Below are positions 1 to 7,905 of a stretch of DNA of 35,388 bases, one piece after another. The position numbers and the translations under genes are program-made. The notes beneath the pieces are model-generated. The model did no database searches. It was not told the DNA's origin and saw nothing but the letters and a program-made list of their open reading frames with translations. Position 1 is the stretch's first letter; every line of letters starts with the position of its first letter. This DNA is from Zhongshania aquatica (GTDB lineage: Bacteria; Pseudomonadota; Gammaproteobacteria; Pseudomonadales; Spongiibacteraceae): assembly GCF_027257955.1 (NCBI RefSeq), contig NZ_JANZNQ010000027.1:1-35388 (forward strand), written 5' to 3'.

Positions 1-92
1 CAAAGAAATGGACAATGCCAATTAGAAATTGGCGTGCGGCCATGAACCGATTTATGATTGAGTTCGAAGACCGCTTGAAAGACTATGCGTAA
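1..92 (+). pseudogene. IS256-family transposase, C-terminal fragment
   Basis: The reading frame from base 3 encodes a tail containing KKWTMPIRNW and later FMIEFEDRL, then a TAA stop at 90-92. The W-T-M-P-I-R-N-W block followed by an aromatic-rich FxIxFExRL tail is typical of the C-terminus of IS256-family (MULE-like DDE) transposases. The rest lies to the left of the window, so it cannot be told whether the element is whole. No terminal inverted repeat was recognised between here and the next remnant. Confidence 0.75.
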
Positions 93-166
93 ACCACGAG
101 CAGTTACACAGAATTATTTACAGGCTCAAATAAACACGTCGTTCACTAAGCGAAAGGGCATCCATC

Positions 167-379
167 ATGAAAATCAAAGTCATAGATATCGATCTCGCTA
201 AACCTGTATTTTACGTCTGCGTTTTACAGACAGATAAAAAAGTCTTGTTTAACAAGAAAGTGAAACGTGCAAGTCTCATATCTACTGTGAGGCAGTTCGA
301 ACCTGGAACTTTATCAAAACGGGTAACTCTCTCTTTTTCTAGAAAATATGTCAGATCAGATCGAGACTACTACAACTAA
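167..379 (+). pseudogene. IS110-family transposase, N-terminal fragment
   Basis: The 70-residue product starts MKIKVIDIDLAK, matching the start of IS110-family DEDD transposases, whose first catalytic aspartate sits in a GIDLAK-like motif. The similarity continues through VLFNKKVKR and VRQFEPGTL, about 48 residues. After this point the frame diverges into unrelated sequence and stops, whereas a full family member is about 340 residues. This is therefore a truncated remnant, probably cut by rearrangement, and would be non-functional because the later DEDD acidic residues and the C-terminal serine domain are missing. Confidence 0.75.
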
Positions 380-455
380 TTTGTAGTAGCATATATTTAT
401 CAAGGAATCGCGACCAGTGTTTTTCGTCGCATATACACCTATGTAGCCTATTTCG

Positions 456-1103
456 TCAAGCGTCCATTATCGCTTCCCCAAAACTATTTTGGAAACATAA
501 AGATTCATTAATTAGCACGGATAATTGGTGGAGCTGGTTACTATAAGTTAGTCTAAGTTGAGCTTCGTCATCTAGAGAATCATTCATCACACATTGTATC
601 CTCAGCTTCTGATTACTTAAGTACTGATATACTGAAAATCCAACATTTCGCTTATATTTTGCCCGTAAATTGATATACCCATCTTTACAAATAAAACGAT
701 TAACTAGCTTAGACATGCGTTTCACAACTCTATCCTCGCCATCTTGGTTCCCACATACAACTGACTTAATATGCTCGACTATTTCCAACCAAATGTCATT
801 CAGGAGAAGCCACTTATCAATACTAGTATCACCGCCATAACTTCTAAAAAGCATATAGAATACACTCTTCAATTTTAACGCTATCTCTTGCTCGGCAATA
901 ACTTTCATCCTTTTGTCGTGATCAACAAACGCAATAATCCATTTTGACTCCCAATAAAGATACGATGTCATAATGTACTCAATTTCTAAGTCAGGCAATG
1001 CTGGCAATCTATTCTTAACAGCCTCTTCTCGCTTATACTTCTTAACCATAATAGACCCATAAAAAGTGGCAATTAGAACAAGAAGCATCATTTCCGTATC
1101 CAC
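456..1103 (-). CDS. hypothetical protein with one N-terminal membrane segment
   Basis: This 215-residue protein is not recognised. Residues about 4-20 (MMLLVLIATFYGSIMV) form one hydrophobic segment that could anchor it in the inner membrane, followed at once by a basic stretch (KKYKREE), so the bulk probably faces the cytoplasm. The rest is mixed charged and aromatic sequence without a motif I can name. It lies alone between transposase remnants and a LysR gene transcribed the same way, 126 bp away, with AT-rich codon use. These features suggest accessory DNA. Coding status rests on length and ordinary composition only. Confidence 0.55.
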   Translation of the reverse strand: MDTEMMLLVLIATFYGSIMVKKYKREEAVKNRLPALPDLEIEYIMTSYLYWESKWIIAFVDHDKRMKVIAEQEIALKLKSVFYMLFRSYGGDTSIDKWLLLNDIWLEIVEHIKSVVCGNQDGEDRVVKRMSKLVNRFICKDGYINLRAKYKRNVGFSVYQYLSNQKLRIQCVMNDSLDDEAQLRLTYSNQLHQLSVLINESLCFQNSFGEAIMDA

Positions 1104-1229
1104 GGGAATACCTCTTTATACCGGAATTTACCTACTATAATTCTTTTACGGCTATCGCAGTAAATGAAAATTTACTACACTTAATATCATTAGTATTGAT
1201 ATTAAGGTGCCACCTAATACCATCACTAC

Positions 1230-2075
1230 CTAGAACTCTCCACGACCCGCTACTTCTACAGCACAACTTAGTGCCTCTAATGCAATACCCATCAATTTGG
1301 ATGCGTTACCGCGAGAATATATAACATATATTGGATAGCTGAATTCCGGTACGCCATCAATGCGCTCAACAAGACCGCTATCGATATATGGCTTAACCAC
1401 ACGGCTCCTAAAGTACCCGCTGCCGCCGTGACAAGCTAAATGATCCAAAGCTAGAGGGCCATAATCTACATATAAATCGCTACGGCACAGCTCTGGAAGA
1501 GCCGCATCATGCTGACGACAGAAATGTTCACCCCAATCTACATATATATACGGATCTGCACTCTTTACCGACTTCACTTTGATTAACTTTTCTTCTAATA
1601 CTTGCTCTGCCTGGATACCTGGCCAGTAATCCGGCTGATGAACAAGCGCGGCATCTAACACGCCACGCTCGATTTTTTCATGAAGACTCGAGCGCTCCGC
1701 CACCTCTATTCGAACACCTACATCGCCTTTATTAATTCTCAATTCATGCAGCCATTCCAATAGCAGAGGATTCCAAAGGCTCGCCTCCCCACCCAAAGTT
1801 AAGATCGTATCTGCTCCCTTTGGGAGAGGAAGCTCTCTACGAGCCACTTCCCACACTTGAACCAATTGGCTCGCATGGGAAATAAATCGCTCACCATCAT
1901 TAGTAACCTTTGCTCCCGCTCGATTACGAACAAACAATCTACAACCTAATTGCCCTTCAAGGTTTCTGATCCGGGCAGTAACAGTAGTTTGAGTAACATG
2001 CAGACGTTCACCTGCAGCAATGAAACTACCTGTTTTAACTATTTCAAGAAAAGTCCGTGCAAGTTCAATATCCAT
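1230..2075 (-). CDS. LysR-family transcriptional regulator
   Basis: The 281-residue protein begins MDIELARTFLEIVKTGSF and has the classical N-terminal LysR winged helix-turn-helix (residues about 2-60, with AAGERLHVTQTTVTARIRNL as the recognition region and LEGQLGCRLFVR following). The remainder is the length of a LysR effector domain. It is divergent from the sulfite reductase cluster, separated from the cysJ start by about 106 AT-rich bases. In LysR families such a position usually means control of the divergent operon and of itself. It is not obviously CysB or Cbl: it is shorter (CysB/Cbl are about 320) and differs in its start. The ligand is unknown; a sulfur compound would fit the neighbours. 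Confidence 0.9.
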   Translation of the reverse strand: MDIELARTFLEIVKTGSFIAAGERLHVTQTTVTARIRNLEGQLGCRLFVRNRAGAKVTNDGERFISHASQLVQVWEVARRELPLPKGADTILTLGGEASLWNPLLLEWLHELRINKGDVGVRIEVAERSSLHEKIERGVLDAALVHQPDYWPGIQAEQVLEEKLIKVKSVKSADPYIYVDWGEHFCRQHDAALPELCRSDLYVDYGPLALDHLACHGGSGYFRSRVVKPYIDSGLVERIDGVPEFSYPIYVIYSRGNASKLMGIALEALSCAVEVAGRGEF

Positions 2076-2181
2076 AAGTCTCTATCAATATTTTTCAATT
2101 AAACTGACATTATATTTCATTATTCATCAAAATATCTGCTTGTCATACTGTCAGAAATATAACCTGAAAGCAGTACTTTCA

Positions 2182-3915
2182 ATGCAAGCACCTAACCATA
2201 TATTTTCAAAACAGCAGTGGCGCGAACTACACAGCTTACTCAATGAACTAGATGACAAACAATCATTGTGGCTAAGCGGCTACCTTGCAGCCACTGCAAT
2301 AGAATCAACAGCGACTGAAAACAGTACCAATCTAAACATTCCGCTAATTGCATTTGGCACCGAGACCAATAATTGCAAGCAACTTGCCTATCTATTCCGC
2401 GACTTATGTCGCAAGTCTGGAATCAACGTAGATGTTTCCGACCTTTCATACATCAAACCCCGAGCACTATACAAACGAGATCATTTTGTAGTCATCACTT
2501 CAACTCACGGTGATGGTGCCCCCCCTGAGCCAATAACACCTTTTTATGAAGCGCTATTCAGCAACGACGCACCTAAACTTAATAATATCAAATTTTCTGT
2601 ATTAGCTTTAGGCGATAGCAGCTATGAGAAATTCTGTGCTACCGGTATACAAATAGATCATCGCTTAGAGGAGTTAGGTGGTCACCGCTTTTTACCTCGA
2701 CAAGATTGTGACGTTGACTATGAAGAATCTGCAAAAAAATGGATGGCATCATTACTGACGTTACTTCCCAGAAGTTCAAAGAACGCTAGCGATAAACTAC
2801 ATTTAAACTTACCGATCACGCCTAGCGAATGCAATAAAAGTAATCCCGTCACTCTTGAAGTGCTATCAAATTTGAACCTTAGCAGCAAAAGTAGAAAGGA
2901 TCCCATTCACCACCTTGAGCTAGCGATCGGTTCCAATACCATCTCTGTCGAACCCGGGGATGCAGTAGGCGTTTATGTTGCCAATCCACCCGAACTTGTA
3001 GCGGCATTATTAGATGCGACCGGTCTCTCCGCTGAACACCCAGTGACACTAGATGGTCATGCGCTTCAACTAGTTGAAGCATTAAGGGAACACCGCGATC
3101 TAACCATCCCGAGCTTAGCACTTTTAGAATATTGGTCTAATTTAACGAACGATACGGAACTAACTACCATTGCAAACAGCACAAAACCAGATCAACGCCG
3201 GTATTTACGCACAATACAAGTGTCAGATCTGATAATTAAGCAGCCCGCCCATCCAGACCCACAATCCCTAATTAATACATTGCGCCCATTACAGCCGCGG
3301 CTATATGACGTATCTAATTCGCTTTCAGCAATCGATGATGAGATTCACCTTACTGTCAAAATGTATAGATATCCATTTGGAAAACGCAGAGAGGAAGGTA
3401 TTGCGTCACGATTCCTGCTTGAATTGCAGCCCGGTGATAGCATTACAATTTACCCCCACCAAAATACTCGGTTCCACTTACCAAAGGACAACACCACCCC
3501 AGTAATTCTCTTTGCCGAAGGCACAGGCATCGCACCCTACCGAGCCTTTATTCAAAAATTATCAACTCTGGAACAAGCACCTCAATGTTGGCTGCTATTT
3601 AAAGAACAACACTTTGAAGAAGACTTTCTTTATCAGATTGATATTCAACGAGCTCACATAAATAACGTTATCACCCATATAGACACTGTATTTTACGGCG
3701 ATAGCTGCGAAGCCACACTGCATTCAATCGCTCTCAAAAATGAGCAACGACTCATGTCGTGGATCGACAAAGGAGCACACCTCTACTTTTGCGGAAAAAG
3801 AGCCACTTTAGAGCACTGCGAGTCCCAATTAAAACGACATTACGATTTTTGTTTAGGCGAAGGAAAGTGGACGTCTCTTTCTAAAAGTAAGCGTATCCAT
3901 CGCAACCTATACTAG
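2182..3915 (+). CDS. cysJ: sulfite reductase [NADPH] flavoprotein alpha subunit
   Basis: This subunit carries electrons from NADPH through FAD and FMN to the sulfite reductase hemoprotein, which reduces sulfite to sulfide in the cytoplasm. The 577-residue product (E. coli CysJ is 599) has an FMN flavodoxin domain with FGTETNN near residue 57 and LGDSSYE further on, a ferredoxin-reductase FAD domain with RLYDVSNS near 373, a pyridine-nucleotide site with GTGIAPYRAF near 446, and an aromatic C-terminus. RLYDVSNS differs from the more usual RLYSISSS, with D in place of the first serine. The frame is open upstream to 2020, but that part overlaps the divergent LysR start and has no family similarity, so the ATG at 2182 is chosen. 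cysI starts 10 bp after the stop. Confidence 0.93.
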   Translation: MQAPNHIFSKQQWRELHSLLNELDDKQSLWLSGYLAATAIESTATENSTNLNIPLIAFGTETNNCKQLAYLFRDLCRKSGINVDVSDLSYIKPRALYKRDHFVVITSTHGDGAPPEPITPFYEALFSNDAPKLNNIKFSVLALGDSSYEKFCATGIQIDHRLEELGGHRFLPRQDCDVDYEESAKKWMASLLTLLPRSSKNASDKLHLNLPITPSECNKSNPVTLEVLSNLNLSSKSRKDPIHHLELAIGSNTISVEPGDAVGVYVANPPELVAALLDATGLSAEHPVTLDGHALQLVEALREHRDLTIPSLALLEYWSNLTNDTELTTIANSTKPDQRRYLRTIQVSDLIIKQPAHPDPQSLINTLRPLQPRLYDVSNSLSAIDDEIHLTVKMYRYPFGKRREEGIASRFLLELQPGDSITIYPHQNTRFHLPKDNTTPVILFAEGTGIAPYRAFIQKLSTLEQAPQCWLLFKEQHFEEDFLYQIDIQRAHINNVITHIDTVFYGDSCEATLHSIALKNEQRLMSWIDKGAHLYFCGKRATLEHCESQLKRHYDFCLGEGKWTSLSKSKRIHRNLY

Positions 3916-3924
3916 GAATTAATT

Positions 3925-5634
3925 ATGGATCTAAACACTAAATTACCCAGTCAACTAATAGATAATCTTCATGAAAATGAAAAATTAAAAGCGACTAGTC
4001 GACATCTACGTGGAAACATCTCAAATGGATTAGATAACCCCCTTACCGGCGCAGTTCCTGGGGACGACCATCTTTTAATGAAATTCCATGGCGTCTATCA
4101 ACAAGATGATCGAGATTTACGAAATGAACGCCGTCAAAGGTACTTAGAAAATCTTTTTCAATTCATGGTTCGCCTTCGTATACCCGGGGGCGTACTTACC
4201 AAAGATCAATGGCATGGACTCGATATTTTATCAAGGCGATTTGCTGAACGAGGAATACGTATTACAACACGTCAAACAATACAGTTTCATGGCATTCGAA
4301 AGCGGAAATTGCGAGCACTCATGCAAGGAATTCATAATCTAGGCTTAGATACTATTGCTGCATGTGGCGATGATAATCGTGGCGTTGTTTGTGGAGCAAA
4401 TCCGAGCCTATCCGCACTAAATAAGCAAGTTAACGAACTTGCTAAAGAGACAAGCAACCGCCTCATTCCTAAAACCGGCGCATACTCTGAGATATGGTAC
4501 CAAAAACCCACAGTTAAAACCGATAATGAAGAACCTATTTACGGTGATTTATATTTGCCCCGTAAATTTAAGGTAGGCTACGCTATACCTCCCATCAACG
4601 ACATAGATGTATACGGCCAAGACGTTGGTTACATTGCCATAATAGAAAACGGTGCACTTACTGGTTTCAACGTTTGCGTAGGTGGCGGCATGGGGCAATT
4701 AGATGCAAGGACCGACAGCTATCCTAGACTAGCCGATCTAATCGGGTTTATTGAGGCCGATAAAGCACCACGGCTTGCCGAGACGATAATGACCATACAG
4801 CGAGACTTTGGTGATCGGATAGACAGACACCGTGCGCGCTTCAAATACACCCTAGACCGACTGGGGTTAGATTGGTTTAACAATGAGCTAACTGCGCGTT
4901 TTGGCGAGACCTTGGGCTTACCACGCCCATTCAAATTTGAACAAAATGGAGACAAATTAGGCTGGCATCAGGCCGATGATGGTCTTTGGCATACGACTAT
5001 ATATATCGAAAATGGCCGAATTGACGGCGCACTTCGTGATCAGTTATCTGGATTTTTTCAGTTTTACGGCGGACGCATTAGGCTTACCACCAATCAAAAT
5101 TTGCAACTTACCCACATTGCCGATTACGAAAAGAGTCAAATACAATCACGCCTAGACGACCTCGATTTACTATGGCGATTAACACCACATCATCAAGCTA
5201 ATCATCTTCTAAGCTGTGTAGCATTACCCACCTGCGGCTTAGCCATGGCCGAAGCGGAGCGCTACATGCCAAGGTTATTAGATCTATTCGAGCGTTTAAA
5301 GGCACGTCACGGCGTAAACGACATACCTATAACAATACGACTTACCGGTTGCCCCAATGGCTGCGCCCGCCCCTATTTAGGTGAAATCGCCCTTACTGGC
5401 CGAGCACCTGGATTATACAATCTCTATTTAGGTGGCAGTTTTCATGGCGATCGTTTAGCGACTCTTTACGCTAGTAATATTGATGAGGAAACCTTCTCCA
5501 TCTTACTTAGCCCATTACTCGAGCACTACAGTAATGAACGTTTGACCAACGAGCACTTTGGCGATTTTTTAGTTCGCCAAAAGTTGCTAGATTCTCAATG
5601 CACATCCGTCAACCTAGGAAACCCCAATGTCTAA
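3925..5634 (+). CDS. cysI: sulfite reductase [NADPH] hemoprotein beta subunit
   Basis: This is the siroheme and 4Fe-4S catalytic subunit that carries out the six-electron reduction of sulfite to sulfide. At 569 residues it matches E. coli CysI (570). The cluster/siroheme cysteines are all present in the expected spacing: C431 and C437 in SCVALPTCGLAMAEAE, and C476 and C480 in TGCPNGCARP. The N-terminal half contains the family blocks MYQQDDRD-like VYQQDDRDLRNERR, RQTIQFHGI and the IPPINDIDVY region. The assimilatory type is supported by the CysJ partner. No cysG, cysH, cysD or cysN lies in the window. The last codons overlap the next gene by 8 bp, a sign of translational coupling. Confidence 0.95.
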   Translation: MDLNTKLPSQLIDNLHENEKLKATSRHLRGNISNGLDNPLTGAVPGDDHLLMKFHGVYQQDDRDLRNERRQRYLENLFQFMVRLRIPGGVLTKDQWHGLDILSRRFAERGIRITTRQTIQFHGIRKRKLRALMQGIHNLGLDTIAACGDDNRGVVCGANPSLSALNKQVNELAKETSNRLIPKTGAYSEIWYQKPTVKTDNEEPIYGDLYLPRKFKVGYAIPPINDIDVYGQDVGYIAIIENGALTGFNVCVGGGMGQLDARTDSYPRLADLIGFIEADKAPRLAETIMTIQRDFGDRIDRHRARFKYTLDRLGLDWFNNELTARFGETLGLPRPFKFEQNGDKLGWHQADDGLWHTTIYIENGRIDGALRDQLSGFFQFYGGRIRLTTNQNLQLTHIADYEKSQIQSRLDDLDLLWRLTPHHQANHLLSCVALPTCGLAMAEAERYMPRLLDLFERLKARHGVNDIPITIRLTGCPNGCARPYLGEIALTGRAPGLYNLYLGGSFHGDRLATLYASNIDEETFSILLSPLLEHYSNERLTNEHFGDFLVRQKLLDSQCTSVNLGNPNV

Positions 5635-5953
5635 TTACTTATTCATCCAAAGCCAAGATCCTTTCACGGAAACACGCACAAGCCATCAGTATCAACTTGC
5701 TCAAGATCTACTGCTCGCCGGCAACACCGTCACCGTACTACTTGTTCAAAACGGTGTAATGCCAGCTAGACAGAAGGCTATCTCAAAAGAATTTGATGCC
5801 CTTTTGAATTCAACTGTCGTCGTCATCGCTGACAAATTTTCTTTACAACAAAGAGATATATTTAATAACGAACTTAAAAATAATATCTATGTGGGAACAT
5901 TAGAGCATGCCATCGACGCTCTACTTGCTGGTCACAAAGTTATTTGGAACTAG
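5627..5953 (+). CDS. DsrE/Tus-like small sulfur-relay protein (no cysteine)
   Basis: The 108-residue protein begins MSNYLFIQSQDPF and continues with a Rossmann-like pattern of hydrophobic strands (VTVLLVQNGVMPAR near residues 38-52 and a closing ALLAGHKVIWN). This is the layout of DsrE/DsrF/DsrH and TusBCD-type proteins, which pass persulfide sulfur between proteins as hetero-hexamers. I see no cysteine in it, so if it is in such a complex it is a structural partner like TusB or TusC. It overlaps the end of cysI by 8 bp and is followed 8 bp later by a related gene. Family assignment is by fold pattern; the exact subfamily is not certain. Confidence 0.65.
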   Translation: MSNYLFIQSQDPFTETRTSHQYQLAQDLLLAGNTVTVLLVQNGVMPARQKAISKEFDALLNSTVVVIADKFSLQQRDIFNNELKNNIYVGTLEHAIDALLAGHKVIWN

Positions 5954-5961
5954 GAGAAATT

Positions 5962-6381
5962 ATGAAAAGTACTAATGAACAAACATTAACATTCGCTTTC
6001 ATGGATCCCCCCTTTGAAAGTGAGAGAACGGTAACATTCTTCCGCCTTCTGGAAGCTGCACTTGATAAAGGGGCGAATATAAGAGTGTTTGCATACGAAG
6101 GTGCTGTATCTTTGTCACTCTCCTTACAAAAGGCCCATGGTAATTCGATTCATGGCAGAAACGCCAAAGAAGAAGACCACCCTTTGAGCAAAGATTGGAT
6201 ATCTAGCCTACAACATAAAGCAGCTAGCAATAATTTGAAGTTTGAATGGATTAACTGCGGACTTTGCGTCGACGAAAGAGGCGTCACCGATGTTATTAAA
6301 GGCTGCACCCGAGGAGGTCCTCCAGACCTGTGGCGATATGCTAGTGAATCACTAAACACCCTCACAATAGGAACGAGGTAG
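5962..6381 (+). CDS. DsrE-family protein with CxxC, candidate persulfide carrier
   Basis: The ATG at 5962 follows a strong AGGAG at 5952-5956, giving 139 residues. The N-terminal strand-helix (LTFAFMDPPFESERTVTFFR) and the late INCGLCVDERGV segment match DsrE-type proteins, in which a cysteine near this place carries sulfane sulfur. Here there are three: C99 and C102 in a CxxC arrangement and C115 in GCTRGGPPD. It is the only cysteine-bearing member of the trio, so in a DsrEFH/TusBCD-like complex it would be the catalytic subunit, as TusD is in E. coli. The position directly behind cysJI suggests that sulfide or persulfide made there is passed on; that is inference. Confidence 0.7.
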   Translation: MKSTNEQTLTFAFMDPPFESERTVTFFRLLEAALDKGANIRVFAYEGAVSLSLSLQKAHGNSIHGRNAKEEDHPLSKDWISSLQHKAASNNLKFEWINCGLCVDERGVTDVIKGCTRGGPPDLWRYASESLNTLTIGTR

Positions 6382-6386
6382 ACCGA

Positions 6387-6767
6387 ATGAAAGTACTACA
6401 AGTTATTGACCAAGCCTTTCGCACAACAACAGAAGAACAGGACGACACAATACTTTGGCTTACTCGATCCATGCGTAGTGTAGGTGGCGATCTCACAGTA
6501 TTACTGGCTGGGCACGGCGCATATTACGCGGTTCTAAAAACTGCTCAACCTTCTCTCTCTCTAGGAAAATGGCATCAAAGCCAACCCGCTGATTTACCAA
6601 AGGACATCAATCAATTAATCGATAGTGGTGTGCCCGTATTTATTATTGAGGAAGACTTTATAGAACGCGGTTTACAACGACAATCTATTATTCAAGGCGT
6701 ACAAACGATAGCACGACATAATTTACCAGTACTTTACGAACACGCCGACCAGGTGTGGCAATGGTAA
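6387..6767 (+). CDS. DsrE/Tus-like small protein, third member of trio
   Basis: The 126-residue protein (MKVLQVIDQAFRTTTEEQDD at its start) shows alternating strands and helices with LTVLLAGHGAYYAVLK in the middle and VFIIEEDFIERG later, again resembling DsrE/DsrH/TusB-type proteins. No cysteine is present. It starts 5 bp after the preceding stop and overlaps the next gene by a few bases (ATGGTAA junction), so it is plainly co-translated with its neighbours. The combination of one cysteine protein and two cysteine-free ones mirrors TusD with TusB and TusC. Assignment to the superfamily is moderate; I would not assign it to a specific subunit type. Confidence 0.55.
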   Translation: MKVLQVIDQAFRTTTEEQDDTILWLTRSMRSVGGDLTVLLAGHGAYYAVLKTAQPSLSLGKWHQSQPADLPKDINQLIDSGVPVFIIEEDFIERGLQRQSIIQGVQTIARHNLPVLYEHADQVWQW

Positions 6768-7756
6768 AAACTACCTCGCCTCTACATACCCCACTTTGTG
6801 ACTTACTAGGCTGTCAATTTCCTATTATGCTTGCGGGAATGGGAGGCGTAGCTAGGCACCGCCTCGCAAGCGCCGTTGCTAACGCCGGCGGATTTCCAGT
6901 ACTTGGCATGGTACGCGAACCTTGCGAGCGCATGCGCTTCGAAATAGCCGCACTCAAACAGCAATGTATTACTCCCTTTGCAGTCAATCTCATTCCTGCG
7001 GCAACAGATTCCAGCCTGCTAAAAGCACAAGTAAGTCTATGCATAGAACTAGATGTTCCATTTATAGCATTATTCTGGGATATCGATAAAAAGCTGATTC
7101 ACCAATTAAAGTTTGAAGGATGTAAAATTATCCATCAAGTCGGTAATCGCAAGGACGCTGAAGCCGCATTGGATGCAGGAGTTGACGTCCTCATAGCACA
7201 AGGGCAAGAAGCCGGAGGACATGTACGCGGCAAAGTCAGCAGTCTCCCCCTCTTAGCAGAATTACTTCCAATAAGTCCTATACCGGTTGTAGCCGCAGGC
7301 GGCATAGGCAATGGTAAGTCAATCGCAGCAGCACTAACTCTTGGCGCCCAAGGTGTAAGTTTAGGTACTGCTTTTTTAGCGACTACTGAGGCTAATGCCC
7401 ATGAGCATCACAAGCAGCGGATCATCAAAGCAAATGCCAACGATACCGTTTACACCACTCAGTTTCACCGCAATTGGCATGAACCTGCTCCAGTAAGAGT
7501 ACTTGCAAACGCTATCACTCGAGGGGAGCGTATAGACTCGAACAAACAAGATCATCCTATTGTAATTGGCTATCAAGACAATCAATCCATACATCTCTGT
7601 TCCACAGACTCTCCGCTAACTGATGCTATAGGTGCCATTGATGATATGGCGCTTTATTCCGGTCAATCGTGTGGTCAGATAGCGAAAGTAACTAGTGTGA
7701 AACAAAGAGTCGACGCGCTGGTTACAGAAGCCAAATTGGCGCTGAAATTTCCCTAA
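6761..7756 (+). CDS. nitronate monooxygenase-like FMN enzyme (NPD family)
   Basis: The 331-residue product is an FMN-binding TIM barrel of the 2-nitropropane dioxygenase/nitronate monooxygenase family. Diagnostic blocks are PIMLAGMGGVA near the N-terminus, the catalytic-histidine motif AQGQEAGGH near residues 146-154, and the phosphate-binding VVAAGGIGNG and GVSLGTAFL further on. The ATG at 6761 overlaps the previous stop (ATGGTAA) and has AGGTG just upstream; a GTG two codons earlier is also possible. Family members oxidise nitronates, but many homologues have unrelated or unknown substrates. Sitting behind sulfite reductase and DsrE-like genes, an oxygenase or reductase acting on an organosulfur compound is plausible, which is inference. 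Confidence 0.85.
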   Translation: MVKTTSPLHTPLCDLLGCQFPIMLAGMGGVARHRLASAVANAGGFPVLGMVREPCERMRFEIAALKQQCITPFAVNLIPAATDSSLLKAQVSLCIELDVPFIALFWDIDKKLIHQLKFEGCKIIHQVGNRKDAEAALDAGVDVLIAQGQEAGGHVRGKVSSLPLLAELLPISPIPVVAAGGIGNGKSIAAALTLGAQGVSLGTAFLATTEANAHEHHKQRIIKANANDTVYTTQFHRNWHEPAPVRVLANAITRGERIDSNKQDHPIVIGYQDNQSIHLCSTDSPLTDAIGAIDDMALYSGQSCGQIAKVTSVKQRVDALVTEAKLALKFP

Positions 7757-7905
7757 ATGATATCCCTAGAGATTATCTCAAAAACTGAAGAACAGTAATT
7801 TTCTTAAATTGCAGCGAAGAAAACCTACTTACACCGTACACATTTGAAATTTGTATTCACACACAACTTATATTACGCAATTCCTTAAAGGGAGATCCAC
7901 CCATC

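Noticed and set aside
2020-2181. Upstream extension of cysJ by 54 codons
   Set aside because: It overlaps the start of the divergent LysR gene and the extra residues have no flavodoxin similarity.
6150-6365. Antisense and alternate-frame ORFs inside cysJI, aceEF, the helicase gene and others
   Set aside because: They are shadows of strong coding genes with no ribosome site and no recognisable domain.
7844-7874. TTGAAA/TTATAT promoter ahead of aceE
   Set aside because: It is plausible but the -10 and spacer are only fair, so it is mentioned under aceE and not called.
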